Shown here: positions 22,740-35,702 of the stretch, in pieces | How positions within the stretch are numbered: the stretch's first letter is position 1 | Layout of the letters: each line of letters begins with the position of its first letter | Assembly (NCBI GenBank): GCA_029964075.1 | Contig: CM057149.1 | Location: forward strand, 630,465-694,464 | Direction of reading: 5' to 3' | Length of the DNA: 64,000 bases | Source: Patiria pectinifera | Lineage: Eukaryota; Echinodermata; Asteroidea; Valvatida; Asterinidae | Position numbers and translations under genes: made by a program | Notes under the pieces: generated by a model | What the model saw: the letters and a program-made list of their open reading frames with translations, nothing else | Databases searched by the model: none | Told to the model about the DNA's origin: nothing

Positions 22740-23880
22740 TTTTCAAGTTTGAAAGTGAAGTTTCAAAATGCTCTTATCTTAACCAGAATTAATTTCCTTG
22801 GCTGAAATTCGGACTTAATATCCCTAAAACTCTTCCATTTGCGACAGATCAACCCACCTTGGAAATTCCTAGTTTTTGAGTAAAATCCATATATCTATTT
22901 CGTGAAAATCTTCATCTACAGAAATTGTCCTGTGGAGACATATACAATCTTTTGTTCCCTATTGTGTGCACGTCTCCAGAGGGCACGGTGTATCAGATCA
23001 CAAGCATGCACAACCCATGCATAGTACTGCAATAGGCATAAATGCACACACACACACACACAGTCGTTTTTTGCTATGCTTCCGAGGATTGGCTTTGTGT
23101 TTTCCTTTGTTCCCTGATCTAAACCTTTCCCATAGACTAAGCGCACAAACCTGCATTCGAGGACAATAGGCACCGTCGTTCGAGGATGAAAGGCCCCTTT
23201 GTGCTCCTTTTGTTGTCTGTCCTCGAGCGTAATACAATACAGAAACACACATGTGTGTAAATGCTGGCAATCATGGATGCCCTATTGTCCCTAATCCTCT
23301 TTCCTTTGTTTGTACTCTTTTAGCGACAGCTCTCATTGGTTTTGTACACGATTTGAGATCGTGGACGTTCGGTCAATCGTGGACGTATTGTTTGCGCCCC
23401 AATTCTTTTGTTCTACGTCCAGGATTGCCGGTGTTTACATACTCACACCCACACACGCACACCCCGTCGTGTTTTGCTATGCTTCTTAGGATCGGCTTTG
23501 TGTTTTCCTTTGTTCCCTAAACCTTTCCCATAGACTAAGCACGCAAACCAGCATTCGAGGACAATAGGCACCGTCGTCCAAGGATGAAAGGCCCCTTTGT
23601 GCTCCTTTTGTTGTCTGTGCTCGACCGTAATACAGTACAAGAGCACACACACACGCTTACATAGGCATAGAAGTGGGGTACTTCCTTTGTTCTCGTGTAC
23701 TAAAATTTTGCAACGTCGCACACTAATTTCAAAATACTCTTCTTTTAACCTGAATTAATTTCCGGGGCTGAAATTCGGACTTAATATCCCTTTTCTGAAA
23801 CTCTTCCATTTGCGACGGATCAACCCACCTTGGAAATTCCTAGTTTTTGAGTAAAATCCATATATCTATTTCGTGAAAAA
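22740..23880. repeat. Composite repeat block with duplicated ends
   Basis: The 22740-22915 segment (gaattaatttcc, gctgaaattcggacttaata, aaatccatatatctatttcg) recurs directly at 23690-23880. Between them are two copies of another unit (23054-23255, 23465-23650) with catagactaagc and aggcccctttgtgctccttt, and (CA)n tracts. A third copy of that unit is at 34275-34475. No open frame of interest. Confidence 0.7.
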
Positions 23881-24052
23881 CTTGTGGGGTACCAAAACGG
23901 TACCCTGCAAGTCGATGGGCATTCCTTGTAGGGTACCCCCCATTGTTCCGGTACCCCATAAGGCAGTGTTTGTACATGCACACGCACACACAGACGGACA
24001 AGGTGGAAACAGTATGCCCCTTCTGCTTTGCCGGCGGGGCATAATTAAAAAT
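23881..24052. repeat. Hairpin-tailed dispersed repeat
   Basis: Repeated GGTACC-containing phrases are followed by (CA)n, then cggacaaggtggaaacagta and a tgccccttctg...ggggcata hairpin. The same tail recurs at 28125-28198, and a related one at 36330-36510. Similar tails occur in repeats of many marine invertebrate genomes. Confidence 0.6.
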
Positions 24053-24578
24053 GTGATATGAGAAAATGGTTGGACCACTGAAAAACAAAGCTTTGTGTCA
24101 AGGGAAGACCCTGATGCAGGAATTTTGTTTCCATCTCAAATACAAACATTATAAAATAGTTCCCTTGAAGTGACTGGTAGGTTTAAACTCACAATTTCAT
24201 TTAGTTTGAATGTCGAAATGCATATGTTTTTCACGATTTCTACAAATAGTTTTACTACACCATGAGATATAGCAGTCATATTTGTTTTTTGACACCTCTC
24301 TCCCACAGATTCTGCTTGATTTTAAGTGATAACTGATTAATTTAATGTAAATACAATTACAATGTACTTCTATTTGAATACGAAATTAGTTGCAAATTTA
24401 CGAACACTTTCCAAACTACCCTTTCACAAAATGCTTGAACCCAGCTCTGTAGCGCAAGCGATTGGGAACGATACAGGCAACACGTACACCCCTATACATT
24501 TCCACACAATAACAGTTGCTGTGCGTAAAGTACTTTGGTTGCTACTGGTAAAGTACTTTGTTTGCTACGGATATTATT

Positions 24579-24691
24579 CGTTATCCTGCGAGCGCGAGTG
24601 GAACACGGAATAATGTAGTGCGTCTGCTCATGGTATGTGGGACACAGACGCACTACATTTTCCGTGTTCCACGAGCGCGAGCGTGATAACG
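24579..24691. repeat. Foldback, ~48-bp arms
   Basis: cgttatcctgcgagcgcgag...tagtgcgtctg pairs with cagacgcacta...ctcgcgctcgtggaacacgg-type sequence read in reverse, around an 18-bp loop. The flanking gtaaagtactttg and agataaagtacttttg suggest a larger element ending near 24920. Confidence 0.7.
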
Positions 24692-24919
24692 AATTTATCT
24701 TCAAGCAAACTTGATGCGCAGTACAGTTGGAACTAGCACGCTTTACACGGACATTCAGCAGTTTAGCATATGCAGCTGGAATGGTGCTTGTATCTTGGAA
24801 CAGCGGAATACGCAGAGTGCGGTATGGACCGTGGCTGTGCGGTATGGTTATATGTAGCACGGCTTGTTGCCATGGATCGACCAATCAGGATCGAGGATTC
24901 AAGTTTACTTGAAGATAAA

Positions 24920-25762
24920 GTACTTTTGACAGTGCACAGCAGGATAGCAAAAGTAGCAAAAGTTAGACTAGCTCTTGGCCAATCAAGATAAAGAATCTGT
25001 AGGTGTGGTGTTCTAATTTTCGATACATCAAATATAATTGATACCAGGTTAATGATATCAATTTCTGATAGACGGACCTGGCATTATTAAGCTGAAATCA
25101 TCAGTCATGTGGTTGCGAAGGGCGATTTCTAAAGGTTACGTAACACTTCATTTTGAATGAAACTACATGTACACACACATGTTCGCGTTGGCGGGCGAAA
25201 TCTTTGAAAATTAATTTCTCCCGTTTGGAAGACCGTATCTTCATGCAACTTTCAGGGTTTACTTTCCTGACTTAATGATCCAAGTATGTGCTAAAAATCG
25301 TTGTGATGTGTTCATTACCTTTCGTTGAAATTGGAAAAATACGCCTGGCTACGTGCAGTTTTGAAAGTTGGTGGACTAGCGTTTGCAATATTTGTCAATC
25401 TTTTCAAGACTCACAAATATTAATAAGGTTCCCATTCAATATGGTATGCAGTATAAATTTGAAGAAGAGCCTCCTTCACGAGTTGTTAACTGATAAATAT
25501 CATCCTTTTTGCCGGCTTCCATTGGTCAATACCAAGACCCACGCCAAAACACGCCGAGTGACGCTAATGAATATGCTAATCTACCATCGCCTGGCCGGAA
25601 TCGATCATGATTATGTCATCAGGTGTCAAATTACAAGTGATTTTAGCTGAAAAAGTGACCAATTACTTTCACATATAACTCTTGAAATAAATCATCAATG
25701 ATGTTTGCATTCTGTTATCGGATAGACCATTAATTGCTAAACATTTTTTGTCGTGTACGTAA
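24920..25762. other. Unassigned stretch
   Basis: No coding similarity or terminal repeat was recognised. Confidence 0.4.
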
Positions 25763-26140
25763 GGCCAACAAAAAAAGTCTCCGGATTCTGGTATCCGGCG
25801 CGTCGCCGTAGTCATGCGCGTCGGCAAAATGAAAAAGTTTTTTTTCAATGCAAGACGATGTTTCAAAACCGCCAAACTCACTGGTTTGACTGGAATCCTG
25901 CTGCTGCACAATTTTAACGTGTTTTTAGATGGGGTTACGATCGAGAATAAGCTTTATGTGGCCTCTCTGAATCCCATATATTTGCACTAAGTTTAGTTGG
26001 GCACCATTTTCATGCAGTCATCAGCCGACATTTGAAGCCCAATAAAAAACGGTAAAAAAAAAAAAAAAAGCCGCGTCGCCGCACTACTTTTTGGGCAAGC
26101 TCCATACTATACCCGAAACTGCAGACTTTTTTTTTTGGCC
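25763..26140. mobile_element. Harbinger-like MITE, copy 1
   Basis: It is bounded by GGCCAAC...AAAGTCTCCGGATTCTGG and the inverted CAGACTTTTTTTTTTGGCC, with TAA on both sides. A TAA-type 3-bp duplication and GGC/GGG termini fit PIF/Harbinger. It shares about 370 bp with 46356-46725 in the same orientation. Non-coding. Confidence 0.75.
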
Positions 26141-28348
26141 TAAACTCGCTTGACCTTTACTTCCCGGTCTACTGGAAGGTCAAAGTTAGGTGAATTCAAA
26201 ACGAAGACAGCCTGAAATCAAAACAAAGCACTATTTCTTCCGAACGGTTCACGGGATGATCATAAAACCTAGTGTGAACTTGAACCATGTTACGAAGATG
26301 TTATAAATCTTGTTACATTATCAAGACGTCATCGGGTATCAAATTACAAGCGATTTGAGAGCACAATTTGACAAAATAGTTTGAGCTATAGCTCTTCATT
26401 TTTTCGTGAGATTGGAGAGGGTGACTTGAGCGACCTTTTTTATACAAAACTGCTTGACGTTCACTTCCGTTGTTACCGGAAGTGCAATAAAATTGAATCT
26501 AACTCTAAAATGGAAGCATGTTACTGCAGACAAATATGTTATGGAAGTGGTAAGTGAGGAATGCCAAATACAAAAACATAACTTTGACGTCATCCTCAAA
26601 AAGGCGCCCTCTAGCAGCACATCAAAAAGAGTTTAATCTTTTCAAATTTAAAACCCTCAATCAAAAGTTTACCAAATTTTCCCTTTATATTCCATTAGCA
26701 ACCACAAATGAATTTCCAAGGTTTCATAATCATGATGTCATCAAACCGGAAGTTACTGTAGGGAGAATTTAACAATGATCATTCTGTTTATTTACATCCA
26801 TTATTTGACCCCTGTCTCATGAGTTTGTTCCTAGTCCAATTTATGACGTCTGTTATACTTAATGTTGACCTTTTGCTTCCAAATACTATGACATCATCTA
26901 ACCGGAAGTTGGGTGCTATTATTACATACACTTAAAATGTCCATAATTCTATGGTTTATTTTTACTTAATGATAAACCGGTGTTCTCCTTGAACTACATC
27001 AGTGTTCCCTTCCCTTTTTTTATGACGCCATCAAACGGAAATAACTTGTACATGTACCTAAAATGTATACTGAAATTTATCATCCCCTAATAGATGCATT
27101 TTTTTGTACAAAATAATTGGTTGCTCTGGAAAGGTTAAAGTTCGAGAATGTTTGTTCTGACATAAACATATCATAACTTAACTGGACAACGTATAATGAA
27201 AGGTTGTCTACCCGACCACTCTGTGTTTGTAACAACAAATGCGAACCTCTAGTTCTTTCTTTCTTTTTTTCTGTACAGCACATTTCCACAGTTTTCTCCT
27301 AAACGGTTTATGATATGAACTTGTAACTTTCAATATATATCGACCCTCAACCTAAGTGGTGCATATTACTCTGACGTCATTAAAACCGAATACAACTCAT
27401 AAGCAGAAGCGTTTTACTACACACATATAAATTATGCAAGTGTTTAGTGAAGAATGCCAGTCCCAAACACAGTGGCGTAGCCAGGAATTTTTCAGTGGGG
27501 AGGGAGGGGTGCTGGAAGGGAGTTTATTTGGTGATCCTTTGTTCTTACAGTGATGAACATTCATTCCCAACTTAACTGGGCAGTGTATATTGAAAAGGAT
27601 GTCCGCCCGACCACTCTGTGTTTGTAACTCAACAAACGCGAACCTCTAGTTAAAATTTGAGTCTTTGAAATATCAAAACAGATTTAAATAAGAACAAGAA
27701 AAGTAGTGTTAAAAAACACAAATGCCCCGCAACCATGCCTATTTCCATGACATAACACCACTCTATTAACATCAACTTACCTGGGTCACATGGAACATTC
27801 ATTGACATCGTTACTGTTTTCTTTAGGTTATATATGTAATGTATTGATGCCTATGATCCCATAATGAATTTTTGGTGGTTTTTTTTTGCTTTCTGTTAGG
27901 AAGTCATTGTATGTGATTTAAGCAAACTGACTGGATATTTTCAATCTTAAGCAAAAAAAAATAAAAATAAATAAAATCCTATTGTTTTAATCCCAATGAC
28001 CTTGGCTTTGTCTTATAGGGTCCAAACTTATTCACTTTCTGCAAGCTACACTAGAGTAGAAAGCTACCTTAATTGTATCAAGGTTCAAGACATACATGGA
28101 CATACAATCCAGATATCGCTGTGGAACCAAATGCACACGCACACACGCACACGGACGGACAAGGCGGAAACAGTATGCTTCGCCGGCAGGGCATAACAAG
28201 AGGAAGTGTCTGACTCTAAACGGATCACAGGGTTTTTGATTTGCAGTTCCTGCATGGATAGAGGGCTTTGAAAATTAGCCTTTAAGTTAATGTCATATGG
28301 GCTTAAAACCACAGCAATGTTTTGAACAATTGAATAGGCAGTGCTTAC
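26141..28348. other. Unassigned stretch 3' of exon H
   Basis: Phrases such as gacgtcat, accggaagt and cgaccactctgtgtttgtaac recur imperfectly (27210, 27610), suggesting degraded repeats. A terminal sortilin exon was looked for and not found. The 28125-28198 part is a hairpin-tailed repeat end. Confidence 0.4.
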
Positions 28349-28448
28349 CTCATCGGAGGAGTCATGATATGTCGGATGAGATTCCAAGTCAATCATCTTA
28401 TCCAAATTGTCGCCATCACTAAGCTGTGAGTATCGGTATGATGCCAAG
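28349..28448 (-). CDS. SORT1-like: Sortilin exon H (cytoplasmic tail)
   Basis: The split serine plus 33 codons: LASYRYSQLSDGDNLDKM...HPTYHDSSDE, then donor GAG|GTAAGC. YSQL is a YxxPhi endocytosis signal at the position of YSVL in vertebrate sortilin, and YHDSSDE corresponds to the acidic YHDDSDE before the terminal dileucine. The frame leaves exon H in phase 0, so a short last exon should encode an acidic dileucine and the stop. I could not identify it below 28349; reading through instead adds an unlike VSTAYSIVQN tail. Intron G-H is only 595 bp. Confidence 0.88.
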
Positions 28449-29043
28449 CTGAAAGGCCAAAACCTTCATGATTTGATTCAACAGCGTGGTAAACTGATTT
28501 CTTGGCATATGCAATTACAAATGTGAGTATCAAATTACTCAGCGAATATTTGGTGATCAACAATCTGGACAAATTACTAAATTCAGGGTTAATGTTCCTG
28601 CCAGTAATACCACAAACTATCGTATCTACAAAACCTCTTCTTTTTTTTTGCTTAGCAGTGCCATGAAATTAGGCCTAGACAGTCAGTCTTTGTCAATCGT
28701 GACGTGGCAGCCACGTGACGGGCTCTCAACCAATAGAAATGGGTAAACTGTCTTAGGTTTTGAAAATCAACATTAGGTCTGTCAGGTTTTGCATTGCAAA
28801 ATATGCACATAGGCATTTATCTGGGGGGGTTTTCTGATGCAAGACCCTGCAGTTTTCGGCATTAAGTAGCAGAAATATATCGAACTGCATACCTGAAGTT
28901 CTGCTTAACTGTAATCATCTGCCCTTGTTTTCAAGCACATATGAATCCCACAAATAACAAATTGCAGTTTGTTTACATTAAATTATACCAATACATTTCA
29001 TAAAGTACACCGGACATATAGTGATAAAAATCTTATCATTTAC

Positions 29044-29165
29044 CTTGGTCTGGTGCAGGGGAGTTTGTTGTGCCTGTACAGCAAGAAAACAAGAATTCCA
29101 GAAAAGAAAGCAACTGCCAGCAGAATCATGACAATTGTCGATGTCTTTACCTGATGGCCATCTAG
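29044..29165 (-). CDS. SORT1-like: Sortilin exon G (transmembrane helix)
   Basis: Forty codons in phase 0 from CTA, ending AG|GTAAAT. After LDGHQVKTS comes a hydrophobic run, TIVMILLAVAFFSGILVFLL, then YRHNKLPC. This is one membrane span with the basic and cysteine residues expected on the cytosolic side; vertebrate sortilin also has a juxtamembrane cysteine, which is palmitoylated there. Position and phase agree with sortilins, where the helix follows the 10CC module directly. The intron to exon F (8.3 kb) contains a CR1/Rex-like LINE and one CAACCTCG element. Confidence 0.88.
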
Positions 29166-29240
29166 CTGTAGAGTGACACATTTCAAATAAACATGGCAAA
29201 ATTGTTGTACTGTACACTGTCACAAAAGGTGTAGTTATAT

Positions 29241-29740
29241 ACAGGGTGAGTAAAAAAAAAGCGAAACCCAAATGTCGGGACCATTATATTGTTTTAGTGA
29301 ATTTCTGCATGTAGCACTATCAAAATCTAGGATACAAAAGCTCAAATCTAGGCTTTCTTTTAGTACAACAATCATTCAAATCACTCATGTACTTTTAAAG
29401 TTACGGACTTTTAAACACAACCACCGTTTTAAAGTTCTGTCCACGGATCACAAGAAGGTAAGTGTTCTTTCAGCAAAACGAAAACAAATCACAAAGGGAC
29501 GTGTATGAATTGTTTTCGTTTTGCTGAAAGAAGGCACACCTTTTTTTGTGATCCGTGGACAGAACTTTAAAACAGTGGTTGTGTTTAAAATTCCGTAACT
29601 TGAAAAGTACGTGAGTGATTTGAATGATTCCTGTACTAAAAGAAAGCCTATGAATTGGGTTTTCATACCCTAGATTGTGAAAGGGCTACATGCAGAACTT
29701 CACTAAAACAATGGTCCCAACATTTGGGTTTTGCTTTTTT
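29241..29740. mobile_element. Mariner-like foldback, ~230-bp arms
   Basis: It begins acagggtgagtaaaaaaaaa after TA. The arms (ctgtccacggatcacaag, tttcagcaaaacgaaaac) pair end to end with little spacer (about 29485-29510). Termini of the form TACAGGGTG(A/T)GT with a run of A are typical of Tc1/mariner relatives. Non-coding; it begins 75 bp from sortilin exon G. Confidence 0.7.
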
Positions 29741-29794
29741 TGAAAGAAAAATATCTACATTGGTCTGCAGATGCACTGTTATACAGGTCAGAGT

Positions 29795-29925
29795 GAAGAG
29801 GGAGGAATATTATCGCAAGGTTAAAATCTGGATTTTTCCATTTCACGAGGCGAAGCTGAGTGAACTGGAAAAGTCCAGATTTTACAGAGCAATAATATTC
29901 CTTCCATTTCACAATCTAAAGCCAC
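29795..29925. repeat. Palindromic repeat with aggcgaagc loop
   Basis: gaggaatattatcgcaagg and the inverted agcaataatattccttcc meet at ttcacgaggcgaagctgagt. A related left half occurs at 4133-4158. Confidence 0.65.
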
Positions 29926-30594
29926 TAGATCCTTGTCATTTGATATATTTGAACTTTTATTTCAATACAAAATTGGTGGAAACTGTATTTGTCTCTTCCA
30001 AACCACCCCTTCACGAAAATGTTTGAACCGAACTCTGTAGCGCTGGCTCTTTGGAACAATACGCGCTACACGCAATGTGAACGCCCATACTAGCATGCAT
30101 TTGCACACAAATACCGCGTCATGGAACAAGAATGATCCTATCTGTTCAATAGTATTTCCCATTCCCTATGGGCGAGTGGGACTTTTTGAGCCCCGGCGTG
30201 AATGGGAGTAATAACAAATGTCACGTGATGTAAGTTCTACCAATCAAATGACAGGGATCTGTATGACGGTTATATAATAAAAACTATCATGGACGGACTC
30301 TTGGATACAAGTCATAAGGCCCCCAAAAATACTTCTGTTTCCGGTTACCCGACAAACCATAATTTTATTGCACAAACCCAGAGTTTATATCAGCAAATTA
30401 AAAATGAAAGTTTAAAATTCATGTTGTCTTTTCTGTCTTCGTGAAAATGCTGGTCGACTACCTGTTTACGTCAGAAACGCACGGGCAATGCCACACAAAG
30501 TGAGACGGGATTTTTGTGTCGGGGTGACAAATCAAATTAGGTTTTGCCCTTCATTGACGTATAAACACTGTATACTCAGCGTGTTACCTCCTGA

Positions 30595-30695
30595 GTGAAA
30601 GTTGGAAAAATGAACCCATGACCTCCTGCTATATAAATGTAGTGCAGATGTCTTACCACTCGACCATCGAGCTAATGGGATTGGTTGGCTGGTTC
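30595..30695 (-). repeat. tRNA-like sequence (SINE head or tRNA pseudogene)
   Basis: Read on the minus strand, it gives ttagctcgatggtcgagtgg, a D-arm/A-box-like stretch, a ctgca...tagcag anticodon-stem-like pair, and ggtcatgggttca, a B-box-like stretch. Bases that should pair in the T and acceptor stems do not, so it is not an intact tRNA gene. Confidence 0.45.
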
Positions 30696-31749
30696 AAATC
30701 TAATAATGTACATAGCAGCGGGTACCGCATTAACTATTCATGTTGTCTTACATGTATGAGCAACTAATCCTAGCAGGCTATGATCTGATGTGAACTGCCG
30801 CATTAATTGTGTCTCTCCCTCCCCTTTTTTTCTCTTTTCAAGTCTCTCTCCCTCTCTATATCTTGCAATTTTTTTTAATTTTTTTTTACAACAAGGGAGG
30901 CCATTGCCCCCCCCCCCCCTTTGGCTACGCCTATGGGTTTGATGGTTGATGTAACATGCCATAGTCCGTCGGGGGTGGTTCTGAGATGGCCATTTTTAGT
31001 TGCCCTGGGTTGGATGGGGGTCAGGGGACTACGGTCAAATGTCGAAAATTTTGAGTTTAATTTCGTGAACAAGTGCCGTTTTTGGATTTAAAGTGTTGAG
31101 ATTGACCTCCTGAAACCAAAAATGCTACTTAAGAACGGAAACAAGTTGGATAAAGTTGCAATAAAATGGTTTAAAAATTACATTTTTATATATTTCATAA
31201 GCCTAGATACAAATGTACACGTATCCTGTGTAATAGTGGAGACGCTTAGACCAATTAGTTGTGCCCAAATTCTGGTAAATGCATGCAATTTGGCATGCAG
31301 AGCCGAAACAGTATAACAAAAAATCATTTTAAGAGGTGGACCCACCTTGAATCTTGCCGATTCGGGGGCAGAGCTTGATTTAAAAAAAAAAAAGGGAGGG
31401 CGCGCAAGGAATAAAAATTCAGAAGAACTGTATTATAAAAGAGGTTGTGGAATGCTGAACGTCTTCTTTTTTTTTTTTAATTGTTATACCGTTTTGGCTC
31501 TACATGCCAAATTTCATGCTTTAACCACAATTTGGGAACAAATAATTGGCCTTAGCAGCTTTTTTCTGAAAAGTGCAAACTTCTACAATGAGAAAAACAA
31601 TGCAATACAGGTGGGGGTGTGCTCCAATAACAATGAATGCGCTTGACTCACTGTGCTAATAAAAAACTATGTACATGTATAGTGCTGGAGTGCAGGTTAA
31701 AAACAGAACTTGAAGCTAGTGGGTATAACATCCCTCAATGCTGATTTGA

Positions 31750-33965
31750 ACGAACTGAGGGAGGGTAGGCTGGCTGGGTCCAAGGTCAGTCTCGGCAAGT
31801 TTGTGGGAAGAATGAGTAGACAACCTGTGTTTCGAAATGGAGCACAAGGAACCCTGAACTGTGACCTCTAGTACTAGATTTGGCTTCAGTGAGGAAGGAA
31901 CTCAAGTGTATGTCTACCAAGATCTTATAAAGCATCCTTAGATGGCTCTGGAGACATCTGGCCTTGAGTGGACTCCCGTGCAAGTCTTGTAGCATTAATG
32001 TTACACTGCAGGTGCGGTCGTAGTTGCCAGTGCTGAACTTGCTCCAGTTTTTTAATATTTTTTTCAGTGTGGGGATCCCAGGCTGGAGCGGCGTACTCAA
32101 TGATGGGGCGAACATATGTCATGTAGCTAGCCTCTCTGATTTTGCGAGTGCAACAGCTGAAGTTGTGGCTGAGAAACGCTCACGTGGAATTAGCCTTCTT
32201 TGTTACTGCATCAACACCCAAGTATTTGGCAGAGTCAACCTCCTCCAGACTGTGTCCACGGATGTTATATGATGATGGGACTGGTTTCCGCTTGTTTGTG
32301 ATGCGTACTACCTGACACTTGGTTGGATTGAACTCCATCAGCCATGTACGTTCCTACTTGAACAGTGCATCCAGATCTTGCAATAAGATGATGTCGAGAC
32401 TCGATGAGATACGTCTGTACAGTGCACAATCATCTGCAAAAAGGCGAGTTGTTGAGCTTTTGACGCAGGAAGGCAGGTCGTTGATGTATATCAAAAAGAG
32501 AAGCAGACCTAATACACTCCCTTGGGGCACACCTGATGTAACTGGTACTCTCCCATCAACAATAACCTGTTGTGAACGATTGTGGAGAAAATCTTAGATC
32601 CACTGCAAAGAGTGACCTTGGACGCCGTAGTAATCAACCATCTGAAGGAGTCGACGGTGGGAGACCTTATCGAAGGCTTTGGAAATCCAGTAAGAGAAGG
32701 TTAATCTGCCCTTTCTCATCAAGCCCTTTAGCTAGGTCAAGGTTGGTCAGAATCAGTTGGGTGTCACATGATCGCCTCTTTCTGAAGCTGTGCCATGCAT
32801 CGGATAAGATGTTATGCTGAGTGAGATGGCGAATAACAGCACAATGAAGTATATATATGAGCACATATTAAACTTACATACATGTAGGATTGCTGTCAGC
32901 GATATCGGATGGTAGTTTGCAGCCAGTGACTGGCTGCCTTTCTTGAACAAGGGTACAACAAGATCCTTCTTCCATGCTGACGGAACTACTCCCTGATCTA
33001 TGGAAGCTTAGTGTGATGGCCGGTGCAATTTCTACAGCAGTTTCTTTCAGCAAGCGTGCAGGAACTCCGTCGGGACCAGCGGCTTTGTGTGGTTTCAGGT
33101 TCTTCAAAAGCTTGATTACCCAAGGGCAACTGACTTGGATATCATCGATGGTAGGGTGAGGGTTGGAGCCCAAGTCGGTAGGTCCGCAGAACCGTCGCAG
33201 GTGAACACTGAACAGAATTGCTTGTTCTGGATGTTTGCCTTGGTTTTCAGGTCGGCATGCATGAAATTGCCATCCTTCAGAGGAGCTACTCCATTCTGAT
33301 CGCATCGTTTTATCTTCACCAACCCACCAAGTTTTTTGTTCCTGAAGGGCTCAGAGCAGACGATGGTTATGATGTATTGGTTAAATAGGCTTGACAACAC
33401 GTCTGTTGTGACTCTTTCTTTTAGGTGTCTGAAGCGAAGCCAATCCCACTCTTTATTGGTACGCCTGGCTTTCTTGAAAGCATGCGACTTCCTGCGTGAC
33501 GCTCTTTGATGATGAATTAAGCCATGGTTGGTTGAATCTTGTGGTACTGAGCTTTGATGGAACATGCTCCTGCATCAATATTTCCAGACCGTCCTGCTCT
33601 TCAGTCTTCAGTTTTGATACAGAGCAACTATCAACAATGCTGTCAGCCCACAACTTAGACTCTGCCCTAAAGGTGTCAAAATCAGCACTGTTCCATAAGA
33701 ATATCTTATGACGAGATGGTTTTCGCCTCTGTGCCTGTACATTTGTGTCAAGAAGAATGATGTCATGCTTGTTTAGGCCTGGTGAGCTCTCGCATCTGGT
33801 AACATATGATGGGAATTTATTAGTATAAGATCGAGTGTGTTGGTTCTACTTGTAGGGAAGTTGACTACTTGATCCAAGCCCACTCTAGCAACAGTGTGCA
33901 CAAACAACTCGCTGATAAGTTGACGATGCTGGTGACCAGTCACTTGATCTGTTTCCCAGTTATTG
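31750..33965 (-). mobile_element. CR1/Rex-like non-LTR retrotransposon, 5'-truncated and decayed
   Basis: From high to low coordinates the minus strand shows the end of an APE endonuclease (VVNFPTSRTNTLDLILINSH, about 33870-33800) and the RT start LKNLKPHKAAGPDGVPARLL (about 33110-33055). It continues with KKGSQSLAANYHPISLT, HNILSDAWHSFRKRRSCDTQ and GVPQGSVLGLLLF, the FADD catalytic motif at about 32428-32440, KCQVVRITNKRKP, PIIEYAAPAWDPHTEKNI and a CR1-type end (YSFFPQT, about 31800). Several frameshifts and stops break it. It lies in the sortilin intron between exons F and G, in the gene's orientation. Confidence 0.85.
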
Positions 33966-34084
33966 TCTCAACACTTTAATCCAAAAATACTGCAAGTGAG
34001 ACTTGCGCAATCCCCCTGGCATGCTGGCCGTTTTTTGTAAAGCGAGTATCCCTAACCAAAATAGTAGATTTCTATTGTTTTAGC

Positions 34085-34741
34085 AATATAGTGCTTTGAC
34101 CTTTGACCTATCGGTCCCAAAATCAATAGGCTTGATAAGGCTACCAAGAACAACCCACAACCAAATTTCAAGTTCATAAGTAAAGTATTTTTCAAGTTAT
34201 CGTGCCGACAAGAGTTAACTTAACCAAAACATAACACACACACAGAAAAAATGCATACGCACACACGTGCGCGCACAGTCGTGTTTTACTATACGCCTGA
34301 GGACAACCTATTGTGTTTCCCTTTGTCCCTCTAATATAACACTTTCCCATAGACTAAGCACATTACCGTACGATCGAGGACCAGTTTTAACAATAGGCAC
34401 CGTCGTCCGAGGATCAAAGGCCCCTTTGTGCTCCTTTTGTTGTCTGTCCTCGAGCGTAATACAATACAAGAGCGTTTGTTTATGGTGTAAATCGAGGATT
34501 TTCTTTTTTTCCTCTTCCCTTTTCCTTTGTTTGTACTTAAACTTTTTCGCAACAGCTCTCATTGGTTTTGTACACGTTTTCCAACCGATGAGTTGTCCAT
34601 TTGGTTCCTGACCTCGATTCATAGATGATGTTGCACGTGTGTGACCTCGATTTACACCATAAACAAACGCGCATAGACAAACACACAGAAGGAATAGCTG
34701 TCGCAATATTCCCCTCCGGCTTGCAGCATGGGGGATAAAAA
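34085..34741. repeat. GACCTTTGACC dispersed repeat with GC-rich 3' part
   Basis: It begins ctttgacctttgacctatcg and caaaatcaatagg, a start I recognise from short repeats widespread in marine invertebrates. It runs through (CA)n into the unit shared with 23054-23650 (aggcccctttgtgctccttt, cagctctcattggttttgta). It ends in a ccggcttgcagcatgggg hairpin-like tail. No coding capacity. Confidence 0.6.
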
Positions 34742-35702
34742 CGGCACTTGTGCGCGACATGCTAATTCAACTCGAAATTGTTGACATTTGATCTTATTCC
34801 CCTGAACCCAATCTGACCCAAGGCAACTTGAGAATACCCCCCCCCTCCCCAATAGGCATAGCCTGGGGGGGTGGGGGTGGGGGGGTGTAAGGGGGGTATT
34901 TACCCCCCCCCCAATATTTTGTAAAGAATGCCCTTTTCCATTCAAATGCCCTTTTTTCATCGAGCTTAACTCCCCCCCCAATAATTTGTAAATAGTGCCC
35001 TTTTTTATGAAGTGCCCTTTTTTTCTGAACAAGTGTCCTTTTCAAAAAAGAAGTGGTGCCCTTTATTCTGGCATCTGCCGTTTTGGGTGCCTTTTTTCAG
35101 AATTTCGCACATGTATCGCCCTGAAAAGCACCATATATTTGCCCTTTGTGTGCATAATTGTCGGTTTTGAACAGCGCCCCCAGCGACAGACGGTACCAGC
35201 CCCCCCCCTCCCTATAGAGAACCTATCTCTACTACAACATAGTTATTTCATTCAATACTTGCAAAAAACTTCACAGACTTTTATCAATGCGTACTGAAAA
35301 ACAAAAATCGATGTCTTACAGTGTAATATCCGTAATGGTCATTTATAGCGCTTATATCTCATTAATTACTTCAGCTACATGACAGGCCTTAGCTAGAGTT
35401 GTAACAGAGTTTTACATACTCTATGTGGACATTCCTTTGTTTTCATGTAGTTAAGAAAACTCGGTACAAAAAATAACTTTACTTTAATTGTGAAGACTCT
35501 TTCAACCCCAAATTTGCTTATTGATTTCCTTGAATGTTTCTCTTCATTCTGCGACGGATAACCCTAACCCCAAAATGCCTCTAAACCTGTTTTCCAGAGA
35601 GGGCAAAATGTTATGTGGACACAGCTTAGTCCACATAACGTCAATACACCCTGCATTTTGTGGACATCTTTTGTTCACATGCCCACATAGTGACTGTTAG
35701 AC

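Noticed and set aside
22740..23880. LTR retrotransposon (direct repeats ~950 bp apart)
   Set aside because: The direct repeats lack TG...CA ends, no primer-binding site or polypurine tract was seen, and the interior is repeats rather than gag/pol.
29241..29740. Regulatory or coding sequence conserved near exon G
   Set aside because: It is fully explained by two inverted arms with mariner-like ends.
30595..30695. Functional tRNA gene
   Set aside because: A- and B-box-like segments are present, but the acceptor and T stems do not pair.
32319..32597. Plus-strand frames at 31.9-33.7 kb as genes
   Set aside because: They are complements of the minus-strand LINE reverse-transcriptase sequence.
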